Shown one piece after another: positions 46,340-59,326 of a stretch of DNA of 64,000 bases. Source of the stretch: Anolis sagrei (lineage: Eukaryota > Chordata > Lepidosauria > Squamata > Anolidae); the NCBI RefSeq assembly GCF_037176765.1, contig NC_090023.1, positions 202,152,506-202,216,505 of the forward strand. The letters are read 5' to 3'. Under the pieces are notes generated by a model. It was given only the letters and a program-made list of their open reading frames with translations. It made no database searches and was not told the DNA's origin. Position 1 is the stretch's first letter. Each line of letters starts with the position of its first letter. Position numbers and translations under genes: made by a program.

Positions 46340-46885
46340 GTTAGGTTCAGCCGGAATCTTTGTAATTCGGAATACATTCAGAAAGATTTGCATTTTGAAG
46401 CGATTTTGAAGTTTTTAAGGAAACCGGAAGTCCCGTTGCCCCTTTGAAGCTTTTTCCGCCATTTCTGTTACGAAGCATTAAGTGAGTTGGAAATTATTCA
46501 GAATTTCCCCACTTCTGGTCCCTGGCCTGAGCTCAAGCCTGGGAAGCTGTTTTAAACCAGAGTGGATGAATTTCCTCCTTCTCCTCTCCCCTTACTTCTG
46601 CCTCGAGTCTGGGAAGCATTTTAAAAGATTGTGGATGAATTTCCTCCCTCTCCTCTCTCCTTGCTTCTGCCTCAAGCCTGGGAAGCGTTTTAAACCAGAG
46701 TGGATGAATTTCCTCTCGTTGCCCCCCCCCCCTTTTCTGGAGTAAAACAAGTGTTATTTCCTGTTTCATTGGGTGGTCTTTACTTTGAAAGGATTCGGAA
46801 GTTTCGGAAGTTTCAAAAAGTTTTGAATTTTTTTCTGTGAAAATTGGAATTGATTTTAGAATCGAACCACCAGCAGCCCCTACAT
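46340..46885. mobile_element. Unassigned element with internal 70-bp tandem repeat
   Basis: The ends carry CCGGAATC- and GGAAGTTTCGGAAG-type phrases and a possible inverted match. Within it, 46534-46720 holds 2.7 units of about 70 bp, each starting GGGAAGC and containing GTGGATGAATTTCCTC. Confidence 0.45.
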
Positions 46886-47254
46886 CCAAAACGAGTTTTG
46901 AACCATTTTTTTTAATCAAACAAGTCTAGCAGGGGAAACAGTGAGCCAGTGTACTTTTTTGTCTCTTTACTGTGATTGGCCATAAGATCACAACATTTCT
47001 CTGCTGTCCCTGGCTGTCTCCTACATCCTCCCTGACTTCTTCTATGAGGAGTTGGGTATACACCTGATACCTCAGGGCTCCAGTCTCTGTGCTGCTGGCA
47101 CAGAGCCAAGTGGAGTCCCACTGGCCCTGTGTCATATGATGGGCCAAGTGGAGTCCTACTGGAAGTAGCCCTGTGTCATCAGACTCCATGCTGGCAATGC
47201 CAAGAAGTGGGAAAATATGCTTCTTGGCCTCCATGTGATGAGTTCATAAGAGAA
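46886..47254. other. GRK5 intron with a short direct repeat
   Basis: GCCAAGTGGAGTCC followed by ACTGG and CCCTGTGTCAT occurs twice (about 47104 and 47143). No repeat family recognised. Confidence 0.4.
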
Positions 47255-47340
47255 GACAATGGCAAATCACAGTGAATGCATCTTGTCAGGAAAACACTAG
47301 GATAGGATTGTAATACGTCAGACATGTCTTGAAGACAGAT
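47255..47340 (+). mobile_element. Type C SINE fragment
   Basis: GACAATGGCAAATCACAG and AGGAAAACACTAGGATAGG match the 3' part of that SINE. Confidence 0.5.
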
Positions 47341-47503
47341 AACTCTAAAGTGTGCAAAAAGTCTTGGAAAGAAGGTCAGTTAGAGAATCTTAAAATACTA
47401 ATTTGCTATTCATTAAAGTTTGAAAGATTCATATGGTTTTAACATAGCTGAAGAATATAGAGGTGTAGAAAGTTGTTTTGAGTGGTGATCAATTGCTTGT
47501 TCA

Positions 47504-47815
<312 letters not shown>

Positions 47816-48164
47816 TCATGCATTGTTATTCCTCCCAGGTGTGGTAACCATCAGTTTATAAATAATATTTCTATCTTAATCAGTATAAGCAAATGAACAA
47901 TTTGTTAATCTTGGATTATGATGACGACGACATTTATTTATATCTCACTTTTCTTTCAAAATTGGGATTCAAAATGTCTCATAATTTAAAAGAACAATAA
48001 AAAATCCAGTAAAATAGAATTAAACTATTTACAGAATTAAAATAATTCAGCACATCAATAACACTGGCCAAAACACACTTGGTGCCTCAAATGTTAAACC
48101 TGTTTCTGGGTATATCTGACTTTGTAGTGCCACAAATGGCACCAGTTTTCCCCTATCAGCTCTA

Positions 48165-48310
48165 GGTTTTGAGATGCAGAACATATGGTATAGATCAGTC
48201 GTCATCTGTCGACTATAAAGAATCATAATAACCACATCTAAGAAACTAGAGTGGATGTGGTCTATCCAATGTGATTTTGTGAATCAGCACCTCCAAATAA
48301 ACCCAAGCCT
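48165..48310 (-). mobile_element. Fragment of the TGGTCCCTGG hAT family
   Basis: GATGCAGAACATATGGTA to GAATCAGCACCTCCAAATAA matches the middle of the 30680 copy. Confidence 0.6.
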
Positions 48311-49620
48311 AAAACCCAAGCCACCAAGATTTTTTTTTTGTTGGGCTCTGCAATAGAATAAAAATCATGAAAAGATAAAAGCATCTAAAACAGTTTTGTT
48401 AAAAACAGGACAGCACCACCCATCCCATTATTTAAGTACATTCTGTTTTAGAAGCCTGTCTGAACAAAAAGATTTCAGCCTGCTTCCAGAAGGACAACAA
48501 GGAGGGGACATTCTGGGCCCAGAATCCAGGGGTAAAGACAGAGAAGGTCCTCTCGCCAATCTCCACCAACAGTGATAGTGATTGTGGTGAGACCGAGAGA
48601 AAGGCCTCTTCTGATGATCTCTGATCTCAGGACAGCTCATAGAAAGAGATACAACATGACAAATAACGTGGAACTGAGCCATATAGGGCTTTATGGGTCA
48701 TAATCAGCATTTTAAATTGTGCCTCGTAACAAACAGGCAGCCAATGTTGCTCTTGCAACAGGGTCATAGCATGATCATTGTAACCTACTCTGATTGAGCG
48801 TTTCCAAATATTCTTCAAAGGCAGTTCCAAGAAGAATGTGTTACAGTAGTACAAATAGGATGTAACTATTGTATATGCCAGACTGGACAGGTCTGGCATC
48901 TCAAGAAACAATGTGCAAAGGCACTTCTGGCAACCACAGAAACCTGAGCCTTCAGATTCAAAGCTGGGTCCAGGAGTACACCCAAACTTTGAACCAGTGT
49001 CTTCAATGGTGAATGTAACCCCATTTAACACAGGCTAAATTCCTATTCTGTGATCTGCCTTTTGATTGACCAGAAGCACCTCTGTCTTATCAGGATAGTT
49101 TCAATATCTTTGCCCTCATCCAGTTTATTATTGATGACAGAGACTGGTCTAGGACCAGAACAGCCTCCTTAGATTGAGGTGATACAAACAATAGAGATGT
49201 CGGCCACCTGCACGATTCTGGCATGATACCCTAAAACTCCAAATGAACCCACCCAGTGGTTTCATTCCAGTTAAATAGCATGGGGACAAAGCAGAGTACC
49301 AAGGGACCCCAATGGCCAGGGGGTCAAACTGAAGTCTGCCAGCACAACCTTCTGGGAACAGAACCACTATAGTACAGGACTTCATAAGTCCCATCTCAAA
49401 AGGATGCCACAGTGGATGGTATTCAAGCAACTTAAAGATCCAGTAGAACCAATATGGACCCATTCCCACATCCAGTTCCCAGTATCAAGGGAACCTAAAC
49501 TGTCCGTGTCCCATAACCAGGCTTTGAAACAGATTGAATTGATCTAGAAACTCCTGGAGTTGACCACCGTATTTTTCAGTACCTTGCCCCATAATAGTAG
49601 GCTGGACATTGGTTGATAAT

Positions 49621-49942
49621 TATACTATGTAACAAAATTTGAACAAATTCTGTTCCTGGTTTGAAAGTGTTATTTCCTGCTTAATTGTGCGGTACTTACT
49701 TTGAAAGTAGTTGTTATTTTTCAGAAACTTTGTTTTTGTGGCTCCCACAAACTATGTTAAATTGGTTGAGACTCTATGAGATATTTATTTCATTGAAAAA
49801 CTATAGCAAATGTGCTGCAGGATGCCCCGCAAAAACAAAGTTTTTTGCAGTTTAATAAATATTTTCCATGTTTTTATGATAGAATCAATTAGGAAATGAC
49901 ATTTATAACCCAGAAACAAAAATGTGTTACATGGTGTTATCC
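49621..49942. mobile_element. 322-bp MITE of unnamed family inside L2
   Basis: ATGTAACAAAATTTGAAC at the left pairs with the complement of TTTTGTTTC- and ATGTAACA-type sequence at the right over about 45 bp. The target duplication is ambiguous. Confidence 0.55.
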
Positions 49943-50389
49943 ATTACTGAAGAATCCAGGGATGGCTTCTTCAACAGCGGCCTCACAATTATCTCCTTTA
50001 GACAAGTTGGATTGCTGCCTTGTTGTAAGGAGGTAATAACTACCCCCTTTATCCACTCAGTTATTCTTTTTCTGCCTGTTTGATAAAGCAGGAAAGGCAA
50101 GAATCAAACACATACTGGACAATTAGGACTCAAGGTTCCATCCACTATAAATGTTTCAACAACACAATTCAGGTTGGAGCTGATATGAGCTACTTTATCT
50201 GCAAAGTGCTGTGCAAAATTTTCACAGTGGGCTCTTGAGTGGTCTGCATTTTCTACTTGAGGTCCAGTGTGTAATAGACTTGTGACCACTTTGAACAGCT
50301 TGAAGCCTACAGCATATTAAATTTGTCGGGTAGCAGCAAAAACAACATAGTATCTTGAGGTACTCTTAATTCCTACTATTCCCTTAGAC

Positions 50390-51091
50390 CAACCTTCCTA
50401 ATGCTATGACCCTTTAATACAGTTCCTTATGTTGTGGTGATCCCCAATCATAAAAGTATTTGCGTTGCTACTTCATAAATGTAATTTTGCTATTGTTAGG
50501 AATCGTAATGTAAATATCTGATATGCAGGATGTATTTTCATTCACTGGATCGCCCAATTTTGAATACTGGTTGGGTTGGGGGATTGATTTTGTCATTTGG
50601 GAGTTGTAGTTGCTGGGATTTATAGTTCATCTACAATCAAAGAGCATTCTGAACTCCCCCAATGACAGAATTGAACCAAACTTGGCACAAAGAACTCTCA
50701 TGACCAACAGAAAATACTGGAAGGGTTTGGTGGACATTAACCTTAAGTTTTAGAGTTGTAGTTCACCTGTATCCAGAGAGCACTATGGACTCAAACAGTA
50801 ATGGATCTGCAGCAAACTTGGCACAAATACTCAATATATCCAAACATGAACATTGGTGGAGTTTGAGGAAAAATAAACTTGACATTTGGGAGTTATAGTT
50901 GCTGGGATTTATAGTTCACCTACAATCAAAGAACATTCTGGACCCTAACAAGGATAGAACTGGGCCAAATTTCCCACACAAAACCCCCATGAATAACAGA
51001 AAATACTGCATTTTCTGATGGTCTTTGGCGACTCCTCGACACCACCTTGCAACCCCTCAAAGGGTCCCAACCCCGAGGTTGAGAAACGCTG
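50390..51091 (+). mobile_element. SPIN-like hAT element, left tip absent but target duplication kept
   Basis: CCTTAGAC lies at 50382-50389 and 51092-51099. The right end GAGGTTGAGAAACGCTG is complete. The left begins at CAACCTTCCTAATGC, about 10 bases into the usual terminus. Confidence 0.8.
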
Positions 51092-51099
51092 CCTTAGAC

Positions 51100-52306
51100 C
51101 CTTGGTCTATACAGTTCTTTTTTTCCAAAAGAGGAAGTGAGTGCCGTAAAGCATCTTTGTAAAGTATCTGCAGTTCTAAAAACTTGAGGGGAATATGGTG
51201 AAATATAGCATATCCTCAGAGGCAATGGGGAACCACAGGCCATTGGGGGAGGGGGAGTTTTTCACTTCCCCAATTTTGGTTATGGAAGCATAAGTGAAAA
51301 GGAAGGTCTCACTCAAGGATAGCATCTAGTGTGGCTTCTTAAATTCTCCCAAATGAATACTCTTGATTTGTATCTGTATCCTTTTATCTTGGAGGGAAAA
51401 AAAGATGAGTGTGGACATGATAGTCAAGTTTAAAAATGTGAAAAGATGTCACATTGTGGAGGGGCAAGCTTGTTTTCTGCTCTTCCAGAGACTAGGACAC
51501 AGAGCAATGAATTGCAGGTAGAGGGTTGAACTGGATAGCCTTTGGGGTCTCTTCCAATGATTCAATAATTCCAGGTAGATGCTTCTCCCATAAACCAGAG
51601 AGTTAGTCTATTATCATAAGAAGAGTAAATAGTCTTTTGGTCCAAAGATACTGCATAGCAGATTTACAGTGAATTAACTGCTATAGACTAGGAATCAATT
51701 GCATGAAATATAATGCTCAGTTAGCAGGAATACTGTCTCCCTCTCTAACACAAACACACAAAAAGTGTGTGGCAATTGTATGTAAAGCTTATATACAAGT
51801 TAACCACAGTGTCTATTCCACTGCAATGGTTGATAATGCTGTTATTATAGCTTTGCTTTGTTACCATCTGCAGGAAGGCGGAAATGAACTGTTTTAAAGT
51901 TGTATTGCAGCAAAATCATACCATAGCCTTCTTTTTGGGTTCCTTTATTGAAGTAGCAGCAGGTCAGCAGCAGGACTTCTTGGGTATTAAATATTTATTT
52001 ATTTCTGAATGTTGCCTCATTCAACGAGTTGGAACAAATGCCTTGTGACATAAAGTGGCTGCACAGAGATTTAGGCAGCATTTCTCCATTAGATCTGTGC
52101 AACCTGTGCTAACCTCACCAGTTCCCCACTGGCTACGCTGACTCACACTAAAGCTTATGGATGGAACCTGCCCCCGTTGTCCTTCCTTAGTGCTCCGACT
52201 GCCAGTACTTCAGAAATTATTCAACTGGAATACTACCTGGCTGGAGAGACAACTTTTAGGGATCACATCCTTTCATTGAAAGTTGAAAGACTGTTAAGCT
52301 GCTTTA
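51100..52306. other. GRK5 intron with a CR1 scrap at 51458-51572
   Basis: GGGGCAAGCTTGTTTTCTGC and GGGTTGAACTGGATAGCC are CR1 phrases with the middle deleted. The rest is unique. Confidence 0.55.
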
Positions 52307-52584
52307 GTAAAGGTAAAGGTTTCCCCTTGGCATTAAGGCTAGTCAAGTCTTATGCTCATCTCTATTTCTAACTTGAAGAGTTGGCATTGTCCATAGTCGC
52401 CTCCAAGGTCATGTGGCCGACATGACTGCATGGAATGCCGTTACCTTTCTGCCTATTGATCTACTCACATTTGCATGTTTTCAAACTGCTAAGTTGGAAG
52501 AAGCTGGGGCTAACAGCGGGAGCTCACCTGTTTCCCACATTCAAACTACTGACCTTTCAGTCAGCAAGTTCAGGGCTTCATAAT
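52307..52584 (-). mobile_element. Squamate SINE (type B)
   Basis: AAAGGTAAAGGTTTCCCC to CAGCAAGTTCAGGG; CTGCTTTA flanks at 52299-52306 and 52585-52592. Confidence 0.85.
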
Positions 52585-52592
52585 CTGCTTTA

Positions 52593-53149
52593 TGAGGTTG
52601 TAAAAACTGAATAGTAAGCCAGCCATAGATAAATGCTAGATGTTATTCAATTCATGATTCAGAGAGAGGGCTGGTAGATGGGACAATAAGGAAACAATGA
52701 AGCAAGAAACTTTAAATAGGTCTCATTGAAATGAGTGGAAACATTACAAATTGGTTGGCTTCAAAGACCTAAAAGAGTGTGGTCAAGAACCTATGCATTC
52801 ATTATTATGAGCCAAAGAAGTTACGCTGCAATTTCAGAGTTGTGCGAAATACATCACAGCCCCGAATTAGCTGTGCTGTGCAACAGTGAATTGTCTTCCA
52901 ATCCACTGGATCAAAAACAGGAGACAAGAGTTGTGCCCTTGTGACATGACTAATGGCACTAAGGATCATGCATATGCTAACTTTCAGAAATACTACCACT
53001 TGCACAACTCTTTTGATACCAATACAGGGCCCCAACAGGATTCCAGTCTTTGGTATTAGGACTATTCAAGTGAAATTAAACATCAGATCAAAACACATCT
53101 ACCCCATGGTTATTCAAAACAGCAATTTCAAGCATTGTTAGAAACACTA
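52593..53149. other. GRK5 intron, nothing recognised
   Basis: Unique sequence. Confidence 0.4.
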
Positions 53150-53617
53150 TCATCAATTTTTTTATTTGACTTATGTCATTGATCTTTGGTTGCACTTTAC
53201 GGCATCGAATGGTTGCCATTAGTGGTTGTGAACCGTCTTGAGTCCCCAAAGGGAGATAGATAAAGGTTTCTCCTGACATTAAGTCTAGTCATGTCCAACT
53301 CTGGGGGTTGCACTCATCTCCATTTCTAAGCTGAAGAGCTGGTGTTGTCCATAGATACCTCCAAGGTCATGTGGCCGGCATGACTGCATGGAGTGCCATT
53401 ACTTTCCTGCCAGAGCAGTACTTATTAACCTACTCACTTTTTCATGTTTCAAACTCTTAGGTTGGCAGAAGCTGGGGCTAATAGCGGGAGCTCACCCCGC
53501 TCCCCAGATTTGAACCACCAGCCTGTCGGTCAGCAAGTTCAGCAGCTCAGCAGTTTAACCCACTGCTCCACCGGGGAGATAGGGCAGGATATAAATAATT
53601 TTTATTATTATTATGAT
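53150..53617 (+). mobile_element. L2 3' end split by a SINE
   Basis: GTGAACCGTCTTGAGTCCCC before and GGGCAGGATATAAATAA after the insertion form one L2 tail. Confidence 0.75.
53260..53573 (-). mobile_element. Squamate SINE (type B) inside an L2 tail
   Basis: Full family sequence reversed; GGGAGATAG duplicated at 53251-53259 and 53574-53582. Confidence 0.9.
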
Positions 53618-54015
53618 ATTATATCAATCTGTAACGGCCCAAACACTTTTCTAAAACAGAGAAATAATACTCTGTGTTACAACTAAAGTGCTTCTATGAT
53701 AGAAAATGGCAGCTTCAGCAGCTTACACATGAGATTGAGAGCGTGTGTGTGCATTACAGTTGTCCCTTGGTATGTATCATTTCTTAAAGAATTTAAACTA
53801 TCCTTCCCTGCCAATCCCAACATTACAGAGGATGCTGCCATAACAGTTAAAATAAAATCTTATTTTCACCATTGCGTAGCATGAAATAGGCCTCTGCAGT
53901 TCTGATGAGGTAAAACAATGCGAACAAAACCTAAAATGCAATGTATTGTACCTCCAAGAACAAATTTCTCCAGTAATCTAAACTATCATCTTATTTTATC
54001 CTTATAGCAACTTAT

Positions 54016-54284
54016 AGAAACATAGAATCATAGAGTTGGAAGAGACCTCATGGGCCATCCAGTCCAACTCCCTGCCAAGAAACAGGAAAATCGCATCCAA
54101 AGCACCCTTGACAGATGGCTATCTAGCCTCTGCTTAAAAGCCTCCAAAGAAGGAGCCTCCACCACACTCTTGGGCAGAGAGTTCCACTGCTGAACAGCTC
54201 TCACTGTCAGGAAGTTCTTCCTAATGTTCTGGTGGAATCTCCTTTCCTGTAGTTTGATGCCATTGTTCCATGTCCTAGTCTCTT
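54016..54284 (-). mobile_element. CR1 LINE 3' end
   Basis: AGAATCATAGAGTTGGAAG through TTCCACTGCTGAACAGCTC; 5' truncated. Confidence 0.85.
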
Positions 54285-54840
<556 letters not shown>

Positions 54841-55202
54841 CTAGAATTTTATATCGTCTCTCTATATTTGCAATTTTGACTTTTGCATAGATTTGATTAA
54901 AATGTTATATGTAGGAATTTCTAGGTCCTCCAGTGCAAGTCTACGGTCAGCTTTCACTGAAAGTCAACCATTCCAACATGCTAGAAGACCTAGAAATTCC
55001 TAGAGAGGTATTTTCTCAGGTTTAAAAAAAACCCACAATTTATTTATGGTTTTTCACTTTTATGGAGGTCCTGTGCCTCTAATCTCTGCAAATGTGAATG
55101 GCAAATTATAAATTTATTCACAACCCCAAATTATACTAATCAGAATGAAAGTAGATATCTTCCAATACATGCTAAGTCAGAGTCCATGGCAGAGTCTATA
55201 GC

Positions 55203-55402
55203 AGGGGTCCACAAACTTTTTAAACAGAGAGCCAGGTCATAGTTCCTCAAACTGTTGGCGGGCCGGATTATAATTTGAAAAAACGTGGATGAATTCCTAT
55301 GCACACTACACATATCTTATTTGTAGTGCAAAAAAACACACTGTGATACGTTTCACTTAGGGTCACCATAAGTCAAAAACAACTTAAAGGTGCACAACAA
55401 CT
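55203..55402 (+). mobile_element. hAT relic followed by a type C SINE tail
   Basis: GGGTCCACAAACTTTTTAAA and GGGCCGGATTATAATTTG are a hAT 5' end. From 55350, TAGGGTCACCATAAGTCAAA is a SINE tail. Confidence 0.5.
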
Positions 55403-55957
55403 CAGGGACAGAATTTGTCACAGGTTCCCTGTGTGATTCCATACATCCACTATGATTCTCCCAAGCTTTGTCTGGTTGCTATTGGGAGATGAAAAGGAAT
55501 TCTTCTGTGTTCTTTTCACTTTCCCTGGTGTTTCAACCACCTTATGTAGGGTATCTAGGGTTTTAGCCACACTGGACTTGGACTCTGGTCTACCACACAA
55601 TATGAAGTTGTTTAGAGCTTTGTCACAACTTGTGGTTATGAAGGGAAGTGGTGAGAACACTGAGCACTATACAGATATGGAAAGGGGAAGCCCTGAGGGT
55701 TGGGACAGTTGATCAATAGTGGTGAAACTGTGGGTTTGGGCATCTTCAATTTTGGCACATGTGGTTGGATTGCTCTGATTGCCACTTAGATGGGTAAACC
55801 TTGGATAATTGTTTGGATACACACTGATCTTAGTTACTTGGCACATCATTTCATTCCTTCCATCAGTTGATGGAGAAATATTTTAATACATACTATAACC
55901 ATTACCAAAGTTGTGATCATCCACACTTACCCTATAATGTTGGTGTTCAGTCTCTAT
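55403..55957. other. GRK5 intron, nothing recognised
   Basis: Unique sequence; overlapping frames on both strands without similarity. Confidence 0.4.
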
Positions 55958-56262
55958 GGCTGGAACGACACTGCCCTCGCTATCCAAGGATTTGATCTCA
56001 GATTATCTGTTTATCTCAGGGCCCTTCCACACAGCTGAATATATTCCACATTATCTGCTTTGAACTGGACTATATGGCAGCGTGGACTCAAATAATCCAG
56101 TTCAAACCAAATATTGTGGGATTTTCTGTCTTGACATTCTGGGTTATATGGCTGTGTGGAATGGCCCTCAGATTATCTGGTTGCATAAACTCATATAATC
56201 CAGTTCAAAGCAGATAATCTGGGATCAGATCCTGGGATATAGGGTAGCGTAGATCCAGTCTC
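55958..56262. mobile_element. MITE nested in another MITE
   Basis: Outer arms (ATCTCAGATTATCTG at the left, TAATCTGGGATCAGATCC at the right) enclose an inner element 56036-56171 with ends GGCCCTTCCACACAGCTG and GGCTGTGTGGAATGGCC. Confidence 0.6.
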
Positions 56263-56842
56263 TGTCTCAATGCAAAACAACGTTTTTTGAAAAGGAAAGG
56301 AATGAGGCTAAATAACATTGTGCCCATGAACAGAAGTTGAAAGCAAAGGTGTGGACTGAATGCCAAGACACAAAGCCATTCCCTTTGATCCAAAGGTGTT
56401 GCTCTGGCAGGTCCAGCTATTTCAGAGAAAGATGGGGCAATCTTTTTTCAAATGATACCTAAAATTAATATAGTTTACCAATTAAATTACTCAAAATATG
56501 TAAACAGCCACAAGTCAGACAGAACAAATCCACAAAACACAGTGCAAACACACAAGAATCTTTCTCATTGTCAAGTATTTTCTTCCCCTATATATTATTG
56601 CTAAATTCCTTATCTCCCTCAAAATGCTTATCTTCCAACTCACTCACAGACATGCTGCCATGCTCTGGCTCAATTGATTTTGATTCCACACGAAACTTTC
56701 TTTTTTCTGAAGTGGAAAGTAAGACAGGAACTTCAGACAGCCTTGGGTCAATTGTATGACCCTTCAATCATTCTATCCAGTTTGGAAAAGTGAATATTTT
56801 GGACTACAAGTCCCAGAATTTCTCAAGTTAGCACAATGCTAA
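56263..56842. other. GRK5 intron, nothing recognised
   Basis: Unique sequence, with a scrap of a short element near 56800. Confidence 0.4.
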
Positions 56843-56997
56843 CTGGAGCCCCTGGTGGCTCAATAGGTTAAACCGGGTCAGTGGTTTGAATCTGTGAAGA
56901 GCGGATTGAGCTCCCTCTGTCAGCTCCAGCTCCTCATGCGGGGACATGAGAGAAGCCTCCCACTAGGATGGAAAACATCAAAAACATTGGGCATGCA
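56843..56997 (+). mobile_element. Squamate SINE (type A), 3' truncated
   Basis: GGAGCCCCTGGTGGCTC to GGATGGAAAACATC; it ends where an L1 fragment begins. Confidence 0.75.
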
Positions 56998-57002
56998 ATT
57001 AA

Positions 57003-57430
57003 ATTAGAAGATTGGGAAAGAATATGGAATTACAAATTGAAGTAAACATATGATTATGATTTAAAGGAGAACTGGTACAAAATGATGCACCAACGATACA
57101 TAACTCTTCAAAAGTTGGCAAAGTGTTATAAAAATATACAGGATAAATTATGGAAATGCGAAACCCATGTAGGCACGTTTTATCATTTGTGATGGACCTG
57201 CAAGGTAGCAAGAAACTACTGGATGGAAATACAAGAAAGAATCCAGAAAATACTTAAGATTAAAATACAAATGAAACCAGAATACTTCTTATTGGGTATA
57301 ACAGATACAATATAAAGACATACTTTTTAATTATTTAGTTATAGCTGCTAGAATAATTTATGCACGAACTTGCCTCCTGCTTGTCCTCATGAAAAAAAAT
57401 CTAATTCTCTGCTGCAAACTAAGGGACAAC
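57003..57430 (+). mobile_element. L1 LINE ORF2 C-terminal fragment
   Basis: The frame reads ENWYKMMHQRYITLQKLAKC, then LWKCETHVGTFYHL and WTCKVARNYWMEIQERIQKI. The WxC..GTFYH..W.C arrangement is the L1 ORF2 C-terminal knuckle. Confidence 0.75.
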
Positions 57431-57462
57431 CCAAAAGCTGTTTAGATTTTACTCATATTTTC

Positions 57463-57550
57463 TGTTGTTGTGTGTGCATTGGTTGACCTATGGTGAATAC
57501 ATGATTTTCATGGGGTTTTTTAAGGTAATGAATACTCAGAGGTGGCTTAG
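57463..57550 (-). mobile_element. SINE tail fragment
   Basis: GTTGACCTATGGTGAATAC and GAATACTCAGAGGTGGC match the reversed 3' half of the 5S-derived or type C SINE. Confidence 0.45.
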
Positions 57551-58394
57551 TCAGAAAAAGCTAAATGCAAAATCAACCAAGCTAAAGTTAAGTGAAAAGG
57601 GAGGCAGGCAAAAGAAACAGAAGAATCTGGAGCAGGGCAGAGGAAAATGAATTTGAATGGGTTAACTTATTCAAAACAAGAGTTTATTGTTTCTCCTTCT
57701 ATCCTCAGTTTTTGTGAGCTTGGAAATTTTCCCCTTATAAGGAAAAGGGCCAATTCAGAGAGGGTGCCTGATGTGTTTCTAAGGGCGCCTGTCGAAATGT
57801 TCTCATTTTTCCCTATTGCAGACTCTTCTATATAGAACAGCTTATTCATTAATGTCCATATGTGTACTAGTAGCACATTGTATGTATGAGCACTGCTGAG
57901 AACCACTGAATTTCCAAATTGCTGAAGTTGGTGTAATCAATCATTACTTCAGCACCTCAAGGCAGGGGTCTCAAACAAGACACCTGGTTCTTAAGCCTTA
58001 TTCAGGTCTTCTTGGAGATTCAAGTGAGTACACAAACAGGGGAGTGTGCTAGTCATGCTAAGTTTGTTGCTGCTTCGCTAATATGAAAGTGATGAGTCTG
58101 AAAAGGAGAACTCACTAAATTCAAGAAGGATCTTTCTGTGAACCAGATCCCTGGGATCAGATCATGTGGAGAGTTTCCATGTTTCAAAATTAATGCTTTT
58201 TAATGTGAGCAAAGTAAAAATAAAGGAGATGGTGCAGAACACTTCCCTACTGGAATGGCTAAAAAACAAACAAACAAACAAACAAACAAAAATTCTCCCA
58301 ATGTCTTTTTGAGTTAGGAGACACATCTCATAATGCCAATCCAGTACAATTTGCAGACAACTGGAGATATGTTCATGTCCACGCTATTTGTCGA
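57551..58394. repeat. Unique GRK5 intron with AAAC microsatellite at 58262-58292
   Basis: About seven AAAC units. The rest is unique. Confidence 0.6.
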
Positions 58395-58988
58395 ATTGTA
58401 TCTAGCCATACAGACCGCCCCAGGCACTGCGGTCAACAGAGGAGGTCCTCCACTCGGTCCCACTCCTGTCATAAGCTAGATTGGTGGGAACGAGAGAGGG
58501 GGCCCTCTCTGTGATTGTTCCTTGTCTCTGGAACTCCCTTCTTAAAGAACTAAAAATGGCCCATACCCTCTTTTCCTTTAAGACACTTCTAAAAACACAC
58601 ATATGCAATTTAGCGTATGGAGAGGTAGAAGACTAAAACATGTTACCCATTTGGAATGCTGGCCAATTCCACGTGTACTATATGGCTGTCACAATATATC
58701 TTAAAGGAACACGGGCGCCAGCTATTTTTAATTGTAACTGTATTTTAAACTGTTTTGTGGGTATTTGTTGTAATGTTTATTTTCTAGTTAATTATGTCTT
58801 ACTGACTATTCTGTTATATTTTTATCTCAACGCTTAATCCTTCATGGTAAACTCACTGTTATTATTGTGCTCTATCTTGTATTTTGATATGTTTTTGATA
58901 TGCTTTGTACTCACTTAGGCATTGTTTGTCTGCCTTCTTAAACTGCCCTGAGTCCCCTTGGGGAGAGAGGGTGGTACAGAAATAAAGT

Positions 58989-59012
<24 letters not shown>
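58395..59012 (+). mobile_element. L2 LINE 3' end
   Basis: A GGAACGAGAGAGGGGGCCCT segment, the GTCTCTGGAACTCCC codons, then AACTGCCCTGAGTCCCCTTG and ATC repeats. Confidence 0.75.
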
Positions 59013-59020
<8 letters not shown>

Positions 59021-59054
59021 CATCATTTTCTGATGGAATATATTAAACTAACAG

Positions 59055-59225
59055 AAAGTTCTTACCATCACCAAGTTCTTCCTAATGATGAATAAGAATC
59101 CCCTTTCTTTAAATTTGAATCCACTGGTTACACTTAAACTGTTTATGTCACCAAAAAGTAGATTTCTTTAAATTTGAATCCACTGGTTTGACTTAAACAT
59201 GTTTCTGTCACCAAAAAGTAGATTT
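59055..59225. repeat. CR1-like scrap with a 59-bp tandem duplication
   Basis: TTTCTTTAAATTTGAATCC to CACCAAAAAGTAGA occurs at 59104 and again at 59163 with small differences. Confidence 0.7.
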
Positions 59226-59326
59226 ACTTCTGAGCAGACACATGTCTGGACTGCATTGTTAAAGTAAAAACATACTTAAGAGGAAAACAGAATAAAAACT
59301 CAGCCCAAAATAATAATAATAAAAAT

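Larger units (their letters stand above)
47925..50381 (-). mobile_element. Long decayed L2 LINE, host to later insertions
   Basis: The reversed 3' tail (CATTTATTTATATCTCAC) begins at about 47940. Minus-strand frames show YGSVPRYLSCCISFYEL and RSIRVGYNDHAM (C-terminal region) at 48630-49030, and NFAQHFADKVAHISSNLN at 50150-50220. It is broken at 48165-48310 and 49621-49942 by other elements and possibly at its upper end by the SPIN-like copy. Confidence 0.7.

Noticed and set aside
46533-46919. 128-codon minus-strand frame
   Set aside because: It is the translation of a 70-bp tandem repeat.
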